Source: Asparagopsis taxiformis (Eukaryota; Rhodophyta; Florideophyceae; Bonnemaisoniales; Bonnemaisoniaceae). From it: 64,000 nt of DNA. A program made the translations under genes and the position numbers. Under the pieces are notes generated by a model that made no database searches, was not told the DNA's origin, and was given only the letters and a program-made list of their open reading frames with translations. Where the stretch lies: contig JALQPE010002416.1 of assembly GCA_030407315.1 (NCBI GenBank), forward strand, positions 1-64,000, given 5' to 3'. Positions 44,747 to 54,304 of the stretch are shown piece by piece. The stretch's first letter is position 1, and each line of letters begins with the position of its first letter.

Positions 44747-45005
44747 CACGACCAAGTTGAAATGGACGCCCGGTGGATGTCCAGCTCAGTTGCATTGCTG
44801 TCCAGCCCAGAAATTCTACAATTCAGGGCAGAAAAAATATTGCAAAAAACATCGATTTCAGCGGGTCGATTGTGCCGTACGGCACACCCCCATCTCAAAA
44901 ACATGTTCACATGTGCATGTTTTTGAGAATAGCCCAAATTTTAATTCAAATCAGGACGTCTTCCGGACATAGGGGTGCTCGCGGCCTAGCTCGACAGCTG
45001 TAATT
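44747..45005 (-). repeat. Right terminal repeat of the methyltransferase-SET element
   Basis: Inverted partner of 39042-39315: hairpin repeat 44747-44955 then outer segment 44956-45005. The gene stop is 220 bp to the left, so 44530-44746 is a short 3' region with nothing recognisable. Confidence 0.85.
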
Positions 45006-45183
45006 GTACCTCATTAAATACTGTTGATGACTGCCTACCGTATACAATCTGGGCTGTTGGCGTATTCTCCGGTACTTGACCTGAACGTTCATCGCAGACC
45101 GTTGTGGTTACCGACACTATACAGCAATCTTTTTTGTATCTCGTGCAACTCAATCGTTCCATCGCTTCCGGGAAGGCTTCATT

Positions 45184-47469
45184 ATGCCGCCGCGTATTGC
45201 GAAGAAAGCTCCAAAGCCTCCGGGCCTCCAGAAAAACCGGTCAGCAGCTGCTGTATCGAGTGCCCGACAATCCCGTGCGAAGAAGCGGTCTGGTTCTACC
45301 GGCAGCATTGAACCGCGGTCCGGTAGTCGCAAGACGGACCGGCGCAGAACTGGGGATCCGCAGCGAGAAAGTGAGGAAGGAGGAACGGCGCGGAGAGAGA
45401 TGGGGCTTGACCGAGGCAAGCGTGCTCGCAGGGACAGTGAACATCATGATGATGACATGATAGTGGCTCAAAACATGTTGGAATTGCGGCAGAGTGCTAT
45501 GGCAAAGGTAGTTCCTCCCGGGTTGGCAGATGCGGAGGTGCTGCAGACGGAGTCCCAGCCGGGGGTTCGCGAGACACTGGAGGCTGTGACCCCCACTGCG
45601 CCAACTATGCCGAGTACATCAGCCCCAGCAGGTAATGCAGTCAGGGACCCGAGGATAGCGGCAAGGGATGTTGTTTCTGAGCAACGTTCACAGGATGCCA
45701 ACTATCATCGGCGGTCAGGTGGTACTGAGGGGAGAGAGCAGCCGGAGTGCGGGCCTCGTCACAACAGACTGTCATTGGTGCCAAATATGCGCGTAACGCC
45801 CCCGCGACGTCAGGCTATTGCCGATGGAGGACATCATATTCCCGATAGCGTGCGAGATGGGGGGACGGTGAGGGCAGAGAGGTTGCATCCGCCGGAATCC
45901 ATCGATTTAATGGCGAGTCGCATCAATGCGCAGAAGAAGAAGATCGCGGAGCTGGAAAAAAAAGTGTTTAGCCAGGACATAGCAAACAAGGCGCTCACCA
46001 CGGAGATAGTTGCGTTGGAGGCTAAGGTGAAGACTCTGCAGGCGGAAAATGCCAGCCTTACTGCAATTGCGAGAACAGGTAGAATCAGTGATCACGGTGG
46101 CGGTAAGTCGAAAATACAGAAAGCCATTCCTGTGAAATACCTTGGAGTTCTTAGGGCGGTTGAGGAAAACCTGACAAAGTGGTGCAAGAACGAGACTATG
46201 GAGCTGGACCCTATAGCGGAACAAACGCAGAGACGTTGGACTGGACGTACCATCGAGGTAGAGCCGGTAGAAGGGACACTTTGGAGCGAAAACGGTGTAG
46301 GATATATTGCTACCCCTCCGGGCTACATCATCAAGAATCTGCAGTGGTATACACCTTCGTACAGAGACGAGAGTGATCTGCTGAATGACTTGGTGCGACA
46401 CGTACTGCGTCAAAGTCCGTGGTGTGATGTGTTTTCCGATGAGGAGCAGCGTGTGTGCTGTCAAGAGGCTGTGGCGGGGAGCAAGGAATTGAAAGTGAAG
46501 GTGACGCAGAAACTGTCCGACGTGATGAGTGCACGGAAGCGTAATGCGAGGGACAGATTGTTCGGTTCGCTGGGGTACACGAAATTAATGTCTAGATGCA
46601 CGATGCTGACGACGCGAGCTGAGATGGACGAGCGAGAGGATCAAAAGCGCGAAGCGTCTGAGAAGCTTTTGAAACGGGAAAGCAACGGTGATTTGGATAT
46701 GGGGAGGTGGCGAACGGCACCGTTCTCAGAGCTGCGATACAGCAAAGGCATGGTTCCTGACAGCTTCGAAATGGAAGTGAATGGTGATGCATGGTTTAAC
46801 AACCGAGTAGCTGTGAATGTGCTGGACATCTTCAGGGGGTATTCGATACGACCAGAACAAGTAATGGACATAGAGACGAGCATACTAACGCTGGCGCGCC
46901 TGGATGCTTGGCTAGTGACTACTGTGGAGTGTTTGGATGAACCGAAGGGGAAAGGAGGTGCACGGCAGAAGGAGTTTACAAGGCGGTACAGTCAATATGT
47001 GGGGGTAGCTTTTCAGCAATTAGTTGGTATGGTGGTGTACTGCATGTCTTGTCTCCAAGGCTCGCAAGCAAGGGAAGAAACGGACGTTGTCGAGAGCGAA
47101 CAGCGGACTAGTGCACAGTCACGGCATGTGTTTGCAAGCCGTACTGTGACGAAAGAGGCTGTTGAAGTGTGGCAAAGCGGAGAGGGGTCTGGAATTGTTC
47201 ATGTCGTTGATGATGTAAACCGCTGCTCATCACTTGTTCTAGTGTCCGAGGATTGGATTCAATCGCATATTACGTCAAACCTCGGTGCTGTAATGGATTG
47301 TGTGATTGCGCAAGGACTAATTGGCGCAGAACTTTTCGTCGTTGACCCATATGCTGGACACCTGAGTGCAAACCTGAATGTCGAAATCAATGCCCCACAG
47401 TATGGGGGCATGGAGCGGCGCCATGCAGCAACTGCTGATAACGGTTTTGGCGTAATGGAGGATGGTTGA
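45184..47469 (+). CDS. Unknown basic/coiled-coil protein, convergent to a transposase
   Basis: 761 residues, ATG at 45184. Residues 1-100 are Lys/Arg-rich and disordered, 100-235 are low complexity, 240-300 form a clear heptad coiled coil (ASRINAQKKKIAELEKKVF), and 310-640 look globular with no family I recognise. It ends 77 bp before the end of the transposase gene on the other strand, so the two genes converge and could share a terminator region. A two-gene element (a DNA-binding or scaffold protein plus a transposase) is plausible, but I could not find inverted repeats outside the pair. It could equally be an ordinary host gene. Confidence 0.7.
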   Translation: MPPRIAKKAPKPPGLQKNRSAAAVSSARQSRAKKRSGSTGSIEPRSGSRKTDRRRTGDPQRESEEGGTARREMGLDRGKRARRDSEHHDDDMIVAQNMLELRQSAMAKVVPPGLADAEVLQTESQPGVRETLEAVTPTAPTMPSTSAPAGNAVRDPRIAARDVVSEQRSQDANYHRRSGGTEGREQPECGPRHNRLSLVPNMRVTPPRRQAIADGGHHIPDSVRDGGTVRAERLHPPESIDLMASRINAQKKKIAELEKKVFSQDIANKALTTEIVALEAKVKTLQAENASLTAIARTGRISDHGGGKSKIQKAIPVKYLGVLRAVEENLTKWCKNETMELDPIAEQTQRRWTGRTIEVEPVEGTLWSENGVGYIATPPGYIIKNLQWYTPSYRDESDLLNDLVRHVLRQSPWCDVFSDEEQRVCCQEAVAGSKELKVKVTQKLSDVMSARKRNARDRLFGSLGYTKLMSRCTMLTTRAEMDEREDQKREASEKLLKRESNGDLDMGRWRTAPFSELRYSKGMVPDSFEMEVNGDAWFNNRVAVNVLDIFRGYSIRPEQVMDIETSILTLARLDAWLVTTVECLDEPKGKGGARQKEFTRRYSQYVGVAFQQLVGMVVYCMSCLQGSQAREETDVVESEQRTSAQSRHVFASRTVTKEAVEVWQSGEGSGIVHVVDDVNRCSSLVLVSEDWIQSHITSNLGAVMDCVIAQGLIGAELFVVDPYAGHLSANLNVEINAPQYGGMERRHAATADNGFGVMEDG

Positions 47470-47546
47470 AATTAGTGCAGTAAATGTGACGTTGACTAGA
47501 AGGCTTATCATGTAGTACATTATCAATAGAGTGCTGCGATTTAGAT

Positions 47547-50500
47547 TTATTCTTCTTCATTATCATCTGTGAACTGGTAATCAGTGTTGGTGTAGAAGCG
47601 GTTGAGATAGAAACGGTGGTCCGACCAGTGCATTTGTTTCGTAAATGGCTTGACTGGAAAGTTACTTCGTACGATGTGCACGGTGCCAGATATAGTAGAT
47701 GCAGGAATGAGGTCAAACCAAGGACCACCTGCACTGTGGGATGCAGTGTCATTGCTGTCAACGGATCCGTTGTCCGGGTCCCATGTGGACCACTTTAAAC
47801 AAATGCACCCAAGTGATTTTTCCACAGCGGTTTTTGGGGCAAAGCAGGTCATATACTGAACGAAAGCGAGTTCTACAGGTTGAAACAGGTTTGGAGACTG
47901 CAGGCGTACCAGTGCCAGGACGCGCCCTACCCATATGGTTCTGTAGTCATCGGCAGTTCCGGAGATGACGACAAAGGAGTACTGCGATCTCTTTGCGGGG
48001 CCGAATGATGAAGTTGCAAAGACGCGCTGCTGCTTGTGCCTCGACACGTTTGTGGGGCGAAGCATGCCACTGTGCGGGTCAAAGTCGTCGGCATCTGGGA
48101 CGTACCCTCCCATGACGTAGGCGGACTTTACCGCGGTGACGGAAATGTCCATGTCATGTATTGGAGGGCCTTCTGCCGTGGCGCGCAGTCTAGCGAGGGT
48201 GAGGAACGCTTGTGCAGCTGTGTCACCGAGTTGCTGGAATAGCGTTATGGTGCCAGACGGGAACGAGGAGTTGTGCAGAGGCAAAAGAGTGGCAGGATCG
48301 GGCTGTCCGTCGATATCTGCAACGAGGAGGGTTGCATCGGGCAGCAGGGAGGCAAAGTCGTGCAGTGCAACGGTGAATCCGTCGCGAACGAGTACTGCAC
48401 CGTCTGTGGGCGATATCATGCGTGGGTTTCCCAATGTGTTCGATGGGGTGTGACCAGTTGGAGTGGCCAAGGAGAATTCCATGTGGCGAATAGTCTCTTC
48501 CATGGCTGTGGAGCGCCTTCGAGAGGTTTTCCTATAACTCTGTTTGAACAGAAGATGCGAGTGTTCGTAGGGGCCTGCATCAATGTGTTCCAGGGCGCCA
48601 TATCTCTGCAAGTCACCGGGAAGATGGTCAAGAAGATGGAACTTGAAAGTTTTGAGACCTGTGGTGTGGAATGGGCCGAGGGTGGAGAGCATTGATTGTT
48701 TGAAATAGAAAATGGAGTTTTGGAGGCTTTCTAGTTCGGCGGCAGTCCAGTGCTTGATGCGACCGCGTTTCATGACCCATGCGACGAGGTCAGAGTATTG
48801 CGTGCAGATGGAAGTGAGGGGGGCTGTATCTACTTCGTCACAGCATGTGTCAATGAATGCTGCGATGAAAGGGAACACCATGTCGACATGGTGATAGTCT
48901 TTGGCTGCGAGCATGCCGCGTATGCCGTCCTCCGTGAAGAGGCCGTTCAAATTGGTGCCCTTCTCACCCTTGGAGAAGTCGACATGAAGACCGGTGATGT
49001 AGTAGTCGCGTTCGATAGCGGACAGAATGCTGTTTGAGCCGGCGAGGATGGATTTTTTCACCTTCTTGAAGGTGCGAGGTGTCCCGGAATGGGAGGCAGT
49101 GGTGGTGGTGAGGTCTGGGGAGCTGAGGCGGTGGACAATGCACTGTTTGATGAGCTTTGAGATGCCGAGGTGGAGATTGTGCAGAGGCTCGAAGGAGAAA
49201 ATGTTGTAGGGGTCTAGCGGACTGTTGGTGGGTAAAAGAGCGGTCGATTCGAGGACAGAGTGTTGTTCGAGGAGGGAGAGAGCTTCGAGCGGAGCAGTTG
49301 TATGCTCCTGAGCGCTCTCTTGGCGTGCAGAGCGTGTATCATCGAGGGAGCGGGGCTGGTGTGGCGCGCTGGATTCAAGTTGAGTGGCGGGGATGTAGCA
49401 GCGGTGGCAGGGATGTGTGGTGGTAGTGCTGTTGCGAGTGCATGACAGCTCTTTGGCCTCTGGAAAGTCGCAGCAATAATTGGCTAGGATGGGAAAGCAT
49501 TGGCGGGCAGTTGCAGTGGAGTCTGTGCAGGGGAACCCGGAAGAGAACGCGGTGGATAGGGACGAAAACACTTTTTCGAGTGCTTTATGAAGAATATCAA
49601 TTTTGCGAGCGCGACTAGCAGAACTAGAGGTTGTCGGCATTTCATCACCGAACAAGGCGTTGGACGAAGGGTTAACAATGTACGGAAGATACCCGACGAT
49701 GGTGAGGCCGGTACGGATGCAGTGGCGACGGAGGGGGGCGGAGAAGTTGAGCAGTGTGACGTGTATGGGGTATGCGACGATTGCGGAGCTCTTGAGGCTT
49801 GTGCTGCTCTTGTCGGAGTACACTTGGAGGAGGCCGGCAAAGGAGGAAGGTGTGGGATCAGTTTCCTCTGCCCATACGACCTGTGGATCTTCCGAGAGCT
49901 GCACGCGCTGTCTAGTAACCTGGTGCAGCGTTTTCGCGAATTGTGTGTGTAGGGGATGAGAAAAAATTGCGGTGCCGTCTGGGGCGGTCTGTGGGGAGGG
50001 GTGGAAGAGAGTATTTTGGTCGTTAGCCAGTGCTAACTGCCTGCGGAGCATGTCGACTGGGTCGCGGAGGTACAGCTGTGCCGAGTACTTACCAGTTTTG
50101 TCTGGAATGATGTGGCTCTTGTAACCTTCGGTGCGGAAATGTGTTTCGACCATGGAAGCAGTAACGTGGCGACATTCTTCTACAGTGCGAACGGCGCTGT
50201 TGAACTTTTCTAGGGAGAATGCGGGGTCTTGTAGGATGGTGATGACTTCGCTCACGCGGCCAGCGCCGGCCTTGTACTCGAGGGTTGTGAGACTGGCGGC
50301 GAGGGATTGCACGAGGAGGTCTGCGCGGGAGGGGGTTGAGGTTGGTGGCAGTGGAGCGTCACAGGGTGAGTCGCTGGAGGAAGCACGACCAGATTCTGGG
50401 TCTGGGGAGCTGGGTTGCGGGGAATCATGGTCGCCGTTTCGAGCAGGCTCATGGGTGACGGCAGGGACACGAGCGTTGTTGAAATGTTGGGGAGAGGGGT

Positions 50501-50588
50501 TGAAACGGTAGCGACACGTTCGCTCATGCAGCGCGAGCGCATAAGCATCTACGCAGTAGTAGAAGCACCCTTCATACTTGCATTCCAT
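47547..50588 (-). CDS. Plavaka/KDZ-like transposase
   Basis: 1013 residues, ATG at 50588. Residues 3-28 form a C2HC zinc finger (CKYEGC ... LALHERTC), followed by an Asp/Ser/Pro linker, then a core with YLRDPVDMLR, VYSDKSSTSL and AYPIHVTLLN near residues 165-275, a Cys pair HPCHRC near 390, EPLHNLHLG near 470 and a C-terminal half that includes ALEHIDAGPYEHSH. This order and these words resemble Plavaka/KDZ (CMC superfamily) transposases known from fungi, by recall and not by search. The frame is complete, so the enzyme may be active. It could mobilise neighbouring elements that lack a transposase, but terminal repeats do not show this. Confidence 0.75.
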   Translation of the reverse strand: MECKYEGCFYYCVDAYALALHERTCRYRFNPSPQHFNNARVPAVTHEPARNGDHDSPQPSSPDPESGRASSSDSPCDAPLPPTSTPSRADLLVQSLAASLTTLEYKAGAGRVSEVITILQDPAFSLEKFNSAVRTVEECRHVTASMVETHFRTEGYKSHIIPDKTGKYSAQLYLRDPVDMLRRQLALANDQNTLFHPSPQTAPDGTAIFSHPLHTQFAKTLHQVTRQRVQLSEDPQVVWAEETDPTPSSFAGLLQVYSDKSSTSLKSSAIVAYPIHVTLLNFSAPLRRHCIRTGLTIVGYLPYIVNPSSNALFGDEMPTTSSSASRARKIDILHKALEKVFSSLSTAFSSGFPCTDSTATARQCFPILANYCCDFPEAKELSCTRNSTTTTHPCHRCYIPATQLESSAPHQPRSLDDTRSARQESAQEHTTAPLEALSLLEQHSVLESTALLPTNSPLDPYNIFSFEPLHNLHLGISKLIKQCIVHRLSSPDLTTTTASHSGTPRTFKKVKKSILAGSNSILSAIERDYYITGLHVDFSKGEKGTNLNGLFTEDGIRGMLAAKDYHHVDMVFPFIAAFIDTCCDEVDTAPLTSICTQYSDLVAWVMKRGRIKHWTAAELESLQNSIFYFKQSMLSTLGPFHTTGLKTFKFHLLDHLPGDLQRYGALEHIDAGPYEHSHLLFKQSYRKTSRRRSTAMEETIRHMEFSLATPTGHTPSNTLGNPRMISPTDGAVLVRDGFTVALHDFASLLPDATLLVADIDGQPDPATLLPLHNSSFPSGTITLFQQLGDTAAQAFLTLARLRATAEGPPIHDMDISVTAVKSAYVMGGYVPDADDFDPHSGMLRPTNVSRHKQQRVFATSSFGPAKRSQYSFVVISGTADDYRTIWVGRVLALVRLQSPNLFQPVELAFVQYMTCFAPKTAVEKSLGCICLKWSTWDPDNGSVDSNDTASHSAGGPWFDLIPASTISGTVHIVRSNFPVKPFTKQMHWSDHRFYLNRFYTNTDYQFTDDNEEE

Positions 50589-50973
50589 GTCGAGTTTTGA
50601 CGCAAAAGGGAGGATTGCGAGCTGAACAGGGGAGACTGTGCCGTCCAGATGCGACCAATTTTATTTTTGTGGTGCTTTCGAGACTTGGAATGTAACGTGT
50701 TCGTAGTTTTGTGGGTAGTAGTTTTGTGCTCACTCCAGCTGACATCCCAACGGTGGAATTTAACCGAGAGTTCAATCATTTCCAACTGTTACATCACATT
50801 GCGTGCTGGCAACGTGTGCATGGAAGGACGAACGACCGCCCTGGGAGATGAATTTTCAATTAATTCATTAGTAATAATAAACTTTTTTATTTCCGAACTT
50901 CGTGGAATCTGAATGTGCTTTACAGCGGATATGCCACGGATCATGTAAGGAAAGCAAATGGATTCTCATATAT
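50589..50973. promoter_or_regulatory. Divergent upstream region between transposase and micro-exon gene
   Basis: 385 bp separate the transposase start from the first ATG of the plus-strand gene at 50974. It is AT-rich, especially 50850-50895, and must hold both promoters if both genes are real. No specific site recognised. Confidence 0.4.
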
Positions 50974-52058
50974 ATGATTATATGTTTATATTTGTTGTTC
51001 TCGATCCGGATCTCATTGTTCGGGGAATCAGAGACCATGGCTTGGGCCATACTCAATCTCACTGCCGGCGATGATTTCGAGTATGCACAGCAAGACTTAA
51101 GCGGACGCAGAAAGCTGTCCGGTCGACGCCGCAGGCTCCACTCCGCCCTCATCACCGACTGGGATTCTTTGACCGCCTTTGCTTTGTTTAGTGTAGAGGA
51201 TGGACGAAGGTACGTGCGCGAATCTTGAGGGTATGCATTGAGGGAAGCGTGGGTTTTGAGTCTGACTATTTCCGTTGATGCGATATTTTTCATTGGAAGC
51301 CTGTTGACTCATGGTGTGTATTGAGCGGAGGATGGAAGCGAGGTACGTGAATTTTTGAAAGTATGCTGCGAGGGAAGGTTGGTTTTGAGTCTGACTGTTG
51401 TGGTTGATTCCGATGTTGTGTAGATGATGCAGGAATGTTGATGACGGAAGGTAAGTTACATTGGGCGCCCAGTCCGTTTGTGCGAAGATGCGGAATGCTG
51501 ACTACTTTTCTTGGCTACACGATTACGTGACTTATGGTTTTTATTGTGTGCAGGATGGAACGGGTAAGGTAAGTGTGCGAGTTTTGAAAGTAAGCAGCGA
51601 GGGAAGGTTGTTTTTGAGTCTTACTGTTGCTGTTGATCCAATATTCATTCATTAGAAGCCTATTGAATCATGGTGTGTATTGTGTGGAGCGAAGGTAAGT
51701 GTGCGAGTTCTGAAAGTATGCTGCGAAGGAAGGTTGGTTTTGAGTCTGACTGCTGTGGTTGATTCCGATGTTGTGTAGATGATGCAGGAATATTGATGAC
51801 AGAAGGTAAGTTTCACTGAGCACCAAGACTTGTTTTGCGAAGATATGGACTGCTGACTTTGATTATTCATTGCAAGGTTTTTGGATCATGGTTTGTATTT
51901 TGTGTAGGATGGATGAGAGGTAAGTAAGGGAGTTTCTAGGATATCTGTCGTGGTAAGCGTTGCTTTGAATCTGACTGTTGGGGTTGATGTTTTGTATGTG
52001 ATGCAGGAGTGGTGAAGCAGGAACGGCAGGACTGAAGGAGAGTGAAGAAGGGATGTAG
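50974..52058 (+). CDS. Candidate micro-exon gene (8 exons, 6 of them 12-39 nt)
   Basis: Proposed exons: 50974-51209, 51331-51342, 51433-51450, 51554-51568, 51656-51694, 51788-51805, 51908-51919 and 52007-52058. Every internal exon is a multiple of three, every intron is phase 2, every donor is GTACGT or GTAAGT, every acceptor ends AG, and introns are 87-121 nt. Joined, they give 133 residues ending at TAG (52056). The N-terminus MIICLYLLFSIRISLF could be a signal or membrane segment; an inner ATG at 51037 is an alternative start. Each short exon begins by completing an Arg codon and adds a charged peptide such as MEA, NVDDG or NIDDR. Introns contain CTGAC branch-like words. The block 51210-51568 is repeated at 51569-51919. 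Function unknown. A decaying repeat is the alternative. Confidence 0.55.
51210..51919 (+). repeat. Tandem duplication of a three-exon block
   Basis: 51210-51568 and 51569-51919 align along their length, sharing words such as TTTTGAGTCTGACTG, GTTGATTCCGATGTTGTG and TCATGGTGTGTATTG. Shorter units of 90-120 bp inside each block also resemble each other, and the intron at 51920-52006 is a further copy. Confidence 0.8.
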
Positions 52059-52367
52059 GAAGATGGGGAATGAAGCTGTGAGGTGTTTCTGGTATGTGTA
52101 TATTTTGGGGCATACGATAGAAGTGAGAGTGGGTTTCAAGTGGTGTAAGATTTTGCTGACCATGTTCGTGTTTGATGTCTTGATGATTTAATGGGCTGGG
52201 GTGGTGTCGAGGAAAGCGGGGATGGAATTGGGAAGGAGCGGATTTTTTGTAATCTAGGTCGTGAGGGTTCTTGAAGTATGTGCGGATGGTGGTGCATGGC
52301 GTTCGGATGGTAGGGAGAACGCGATAGTGAGGGAGATGGGTGATCGACGATATGCTGACAGGTATTT
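52059..52367. other. Unassigned spacer
   Basis: Downstream of the micro-exon gene. G/T-rich on the plus strand, with no ORF or repeat I can support; likely contains its 3' end. Confidence 0.3.
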
Positions 52368-52460
52368 TGTATTCTGGCTGGATACGTATTTCCTATTCTA
52401 ACCGGGTATTTATTTCCTATTCTGACCAGATATGTATTCCCTATTCTAGAGAGACGTATT
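52368..52460 (+). repeat. 26-bp minisatellite, about 3.5 units
   Basis: Units begin TATTCT and share GTATTTCCTA-like ends (TATTCTAACCGGGTATTTAT, TATTCTGACCAGATATGTAT). Confidence 0.8.
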
Positions 52461-52571
52461 GTATACGAGCAGTTTCGTAAATGAGAGAATAAAATACGGT
52501 CCGATATGGGCCCTGAATTTACCATCCGCTGTAATTTCTTCCCTCCCGGTTTTCGCTGATATTTTGTATAC

Positions 52572-52760
52572 TGGATGTCGGGTCCTAGTATTCCGCCATA
52601 TATACTAGAGAAAGTGGATGTCGGGCCCTAGTATTCCGCCATATGTACTAGAGAAAGTGGACGTCCGCATCCAAAATTTTTTTTATTTTTTTTGGACGCG
52701 GACGTTCATTTGTTCTAGTAAATATCGGGGCCGACTAGGACCCGTACTAGAGAGACTGGA
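52572..52760. repeat. Direct repeat plus inverted repeat cluster
   Basis: A 45-bp tandem duplication (GGATGTCGGG, CCTAGTATTCCGCCATAT, ACTAGAGAAAGTGG) at about 52572-52660 is followed by a stem: ACGTCCGCATCCAAAA at 52661-52676 pairs with 52690-52705 with one mismatch across a T-rich loop. Related words recur to 52760. It resembles the end of a small inverted-repeat element and marks the left limit of the LTR-element fragment next to it. Confidence 0.6.
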
Positions 52761-53282
52761 CGTCCTCGTCCACTTCCGAAAACACAGGCGAGTTCTGCTT
52801 CCTGTGTCGCGCTATCAGCGACAGCTATCGCTGGCACGGCATTATCGTTGCCGGGCGTTTTCAGACACTCTGGGTTGTCCCAAAGAGGTCTCGAAAGTGT
52901 CCTTGAAATCCCCGTGGGGTGCTGTCCACTGTTAGAGGTGGGCTGCGGCAGAATGCCATTGAACTCGACATGGCCAACCACTTCTAAGAAGGTTGGCTTG
53001 ATAGGTCTATTCGAGGCCGTATGGGACAGCCTGTTAGAGTTTGTACCTCTCGAGGAGCGTGGAGTAGCTCCAGGGCTATTTTTTTCGCGGTGGAGGCGCC
53101 GCAAAACTTGCGTGCGTGTTTCGCGCATCGAGCCGAAGCTCGACGGTGCTGTAGTTGGCGATGTGGCGAATCCATCGCACGATTCGACTGAACAGCCAGT
53201 CGGTTGGCGTAGTAACCTCCTGTAGAACAAAAATGAGATAAAAACTAGCGTTAGATTCAAGTGTTCTAGGTCGAGAGACCAA
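52735..53282 (-). pseudogene. 5' internal fragment of a third gypsy-type element
   Basis: The 18-nt primer binding site of the other two gypsy copies is present at 53264-53281 on the minus strand, one base from an LTR. Downstream of it an open frame of about 180 residues (53260-52715), Ser/Pro/Arg-rich, could be the start of a gag; the first codons are not a certain start. The rest of the element is missing. Confidence 0.5.
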
Positions 53283-54304
53283 TGTGGTCTCCTAGGTAGA
53301 AGCGGCGGCGCGAACGCAGCACCGAAAAGAGAAGTGGTAGAGCTTGTAGTGGTAGTTAGATCGTCACTAGAACCTTGAAGGTCATCGGCGCACAGCCGCC
53401 GGAGCTAACGCTACCCTCTCGCTCCGCGCCGGTTGTCATACCGCCTGGCGGTCCTCTCAACCAGAGTCGTGTCGCTTCCCTATTGGGTGCCCACTTAAGG
53501 GATGTGCCAATCACAAGGCACCAGCCAACTGGGCGTGTTTCCTGTAATTAGGACAAGCACAAGGCTGTAAACACCCTATTCGGGCCTATCGGCCCCGGCC
53601 AAGACCCCACAAGGGACAAATTTCTAACTTAAGCTAACTAGCTGTACATTACAATGTAAGCCTAACTGGCAATAACCTCGCGGGTAGGCGAGTGCCGTTA
53701 ACTGGGCTCTGGTTGGTCAATAACTGGATATTTATTCCTAACCACTAACCCTAGCTTACAGTAGACTTAGTATAAATATGCCACTGGAATAGCCAGTAGG
53801 CACGGTTTCTAGAGTAACGTAAACTCAAGTGGAATTACGACCCACTGGAACAGTGTTCGCATACCTATTGTTCAACCCCTCTCCGGGAAAACCTTAGGGT
53901 TAGCCAACAGCTCGACGGATTACGCCACTCGCTCTATCCATACGCCTCTCGCGTGAGCACCCCTTTGTCGTACAACCCCCTCCGGGTAACGACACCTTCT
54001 CTCTTACGAAACTACCCGCTGGGTACCTATAAGGTTCATCTGCTCTACCACTTCCTCTACCGAGGCTCGGGACACCTGTCGGGTGGTTTGCCGCTCCAGC
54101 GGATTTCTACCTGCTACACTGGTGTTCCACACCTTTATTCAGTAAAATTCCGAAATAGTTCAGCGCCGCGCGAAAAGGCTAAAAATTTCAAATTATCCCT
54201 AAAAGTCCAATTACAGCAATACTAGAGAGCTTACATGGCCAGCCTGCACTGTAAGGGTGGTACTGCCTTACAGTATTCCCTGTTCTGACGTTCACTATAC
54301 TACA
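53283..54304 (-). repeat. LTR of a third gypsy family (5' LTR)
   Basis: Reads TGTGGTCTCC on the left and ends ACTATACTACA on the right, so in its own sense it starts TGTAGTATA like the other family and ends CCACA beside the same primer site. About 1,022 bp, otherwise unlike the 13.7-kb family except for short words such as CTCTCAACCA. No 3' LTR partner is in the window. Confidence 0.65.

Larger units (their letters stand above)
39042..45005 (+). mobile_element. Inverted-repeat element carrying a DNA methyltransferase-SET gene
   Basis: 39042-39315 and 44747-45005 are inverted copies of each other. The outer part shares AATTACAGCTGTC, AGCTAGGC and GCGAGCACCCCT; the inner part is the 210-bp hairpin repeat starting CCTGATTTGA. 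Two further direct copies of the hairpin repeat lie inside, at 39494 and 40798. The only large gene is the methyltransferase-SET fusion at 41329-44529; there is no transposase. No target-site duplication is evident. Because the innermost pair (40798 and 44747-44955) also faces inward, a smaller unit of 4.2 kb is possible. Mobility is inferred. Confidence 0.7.
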
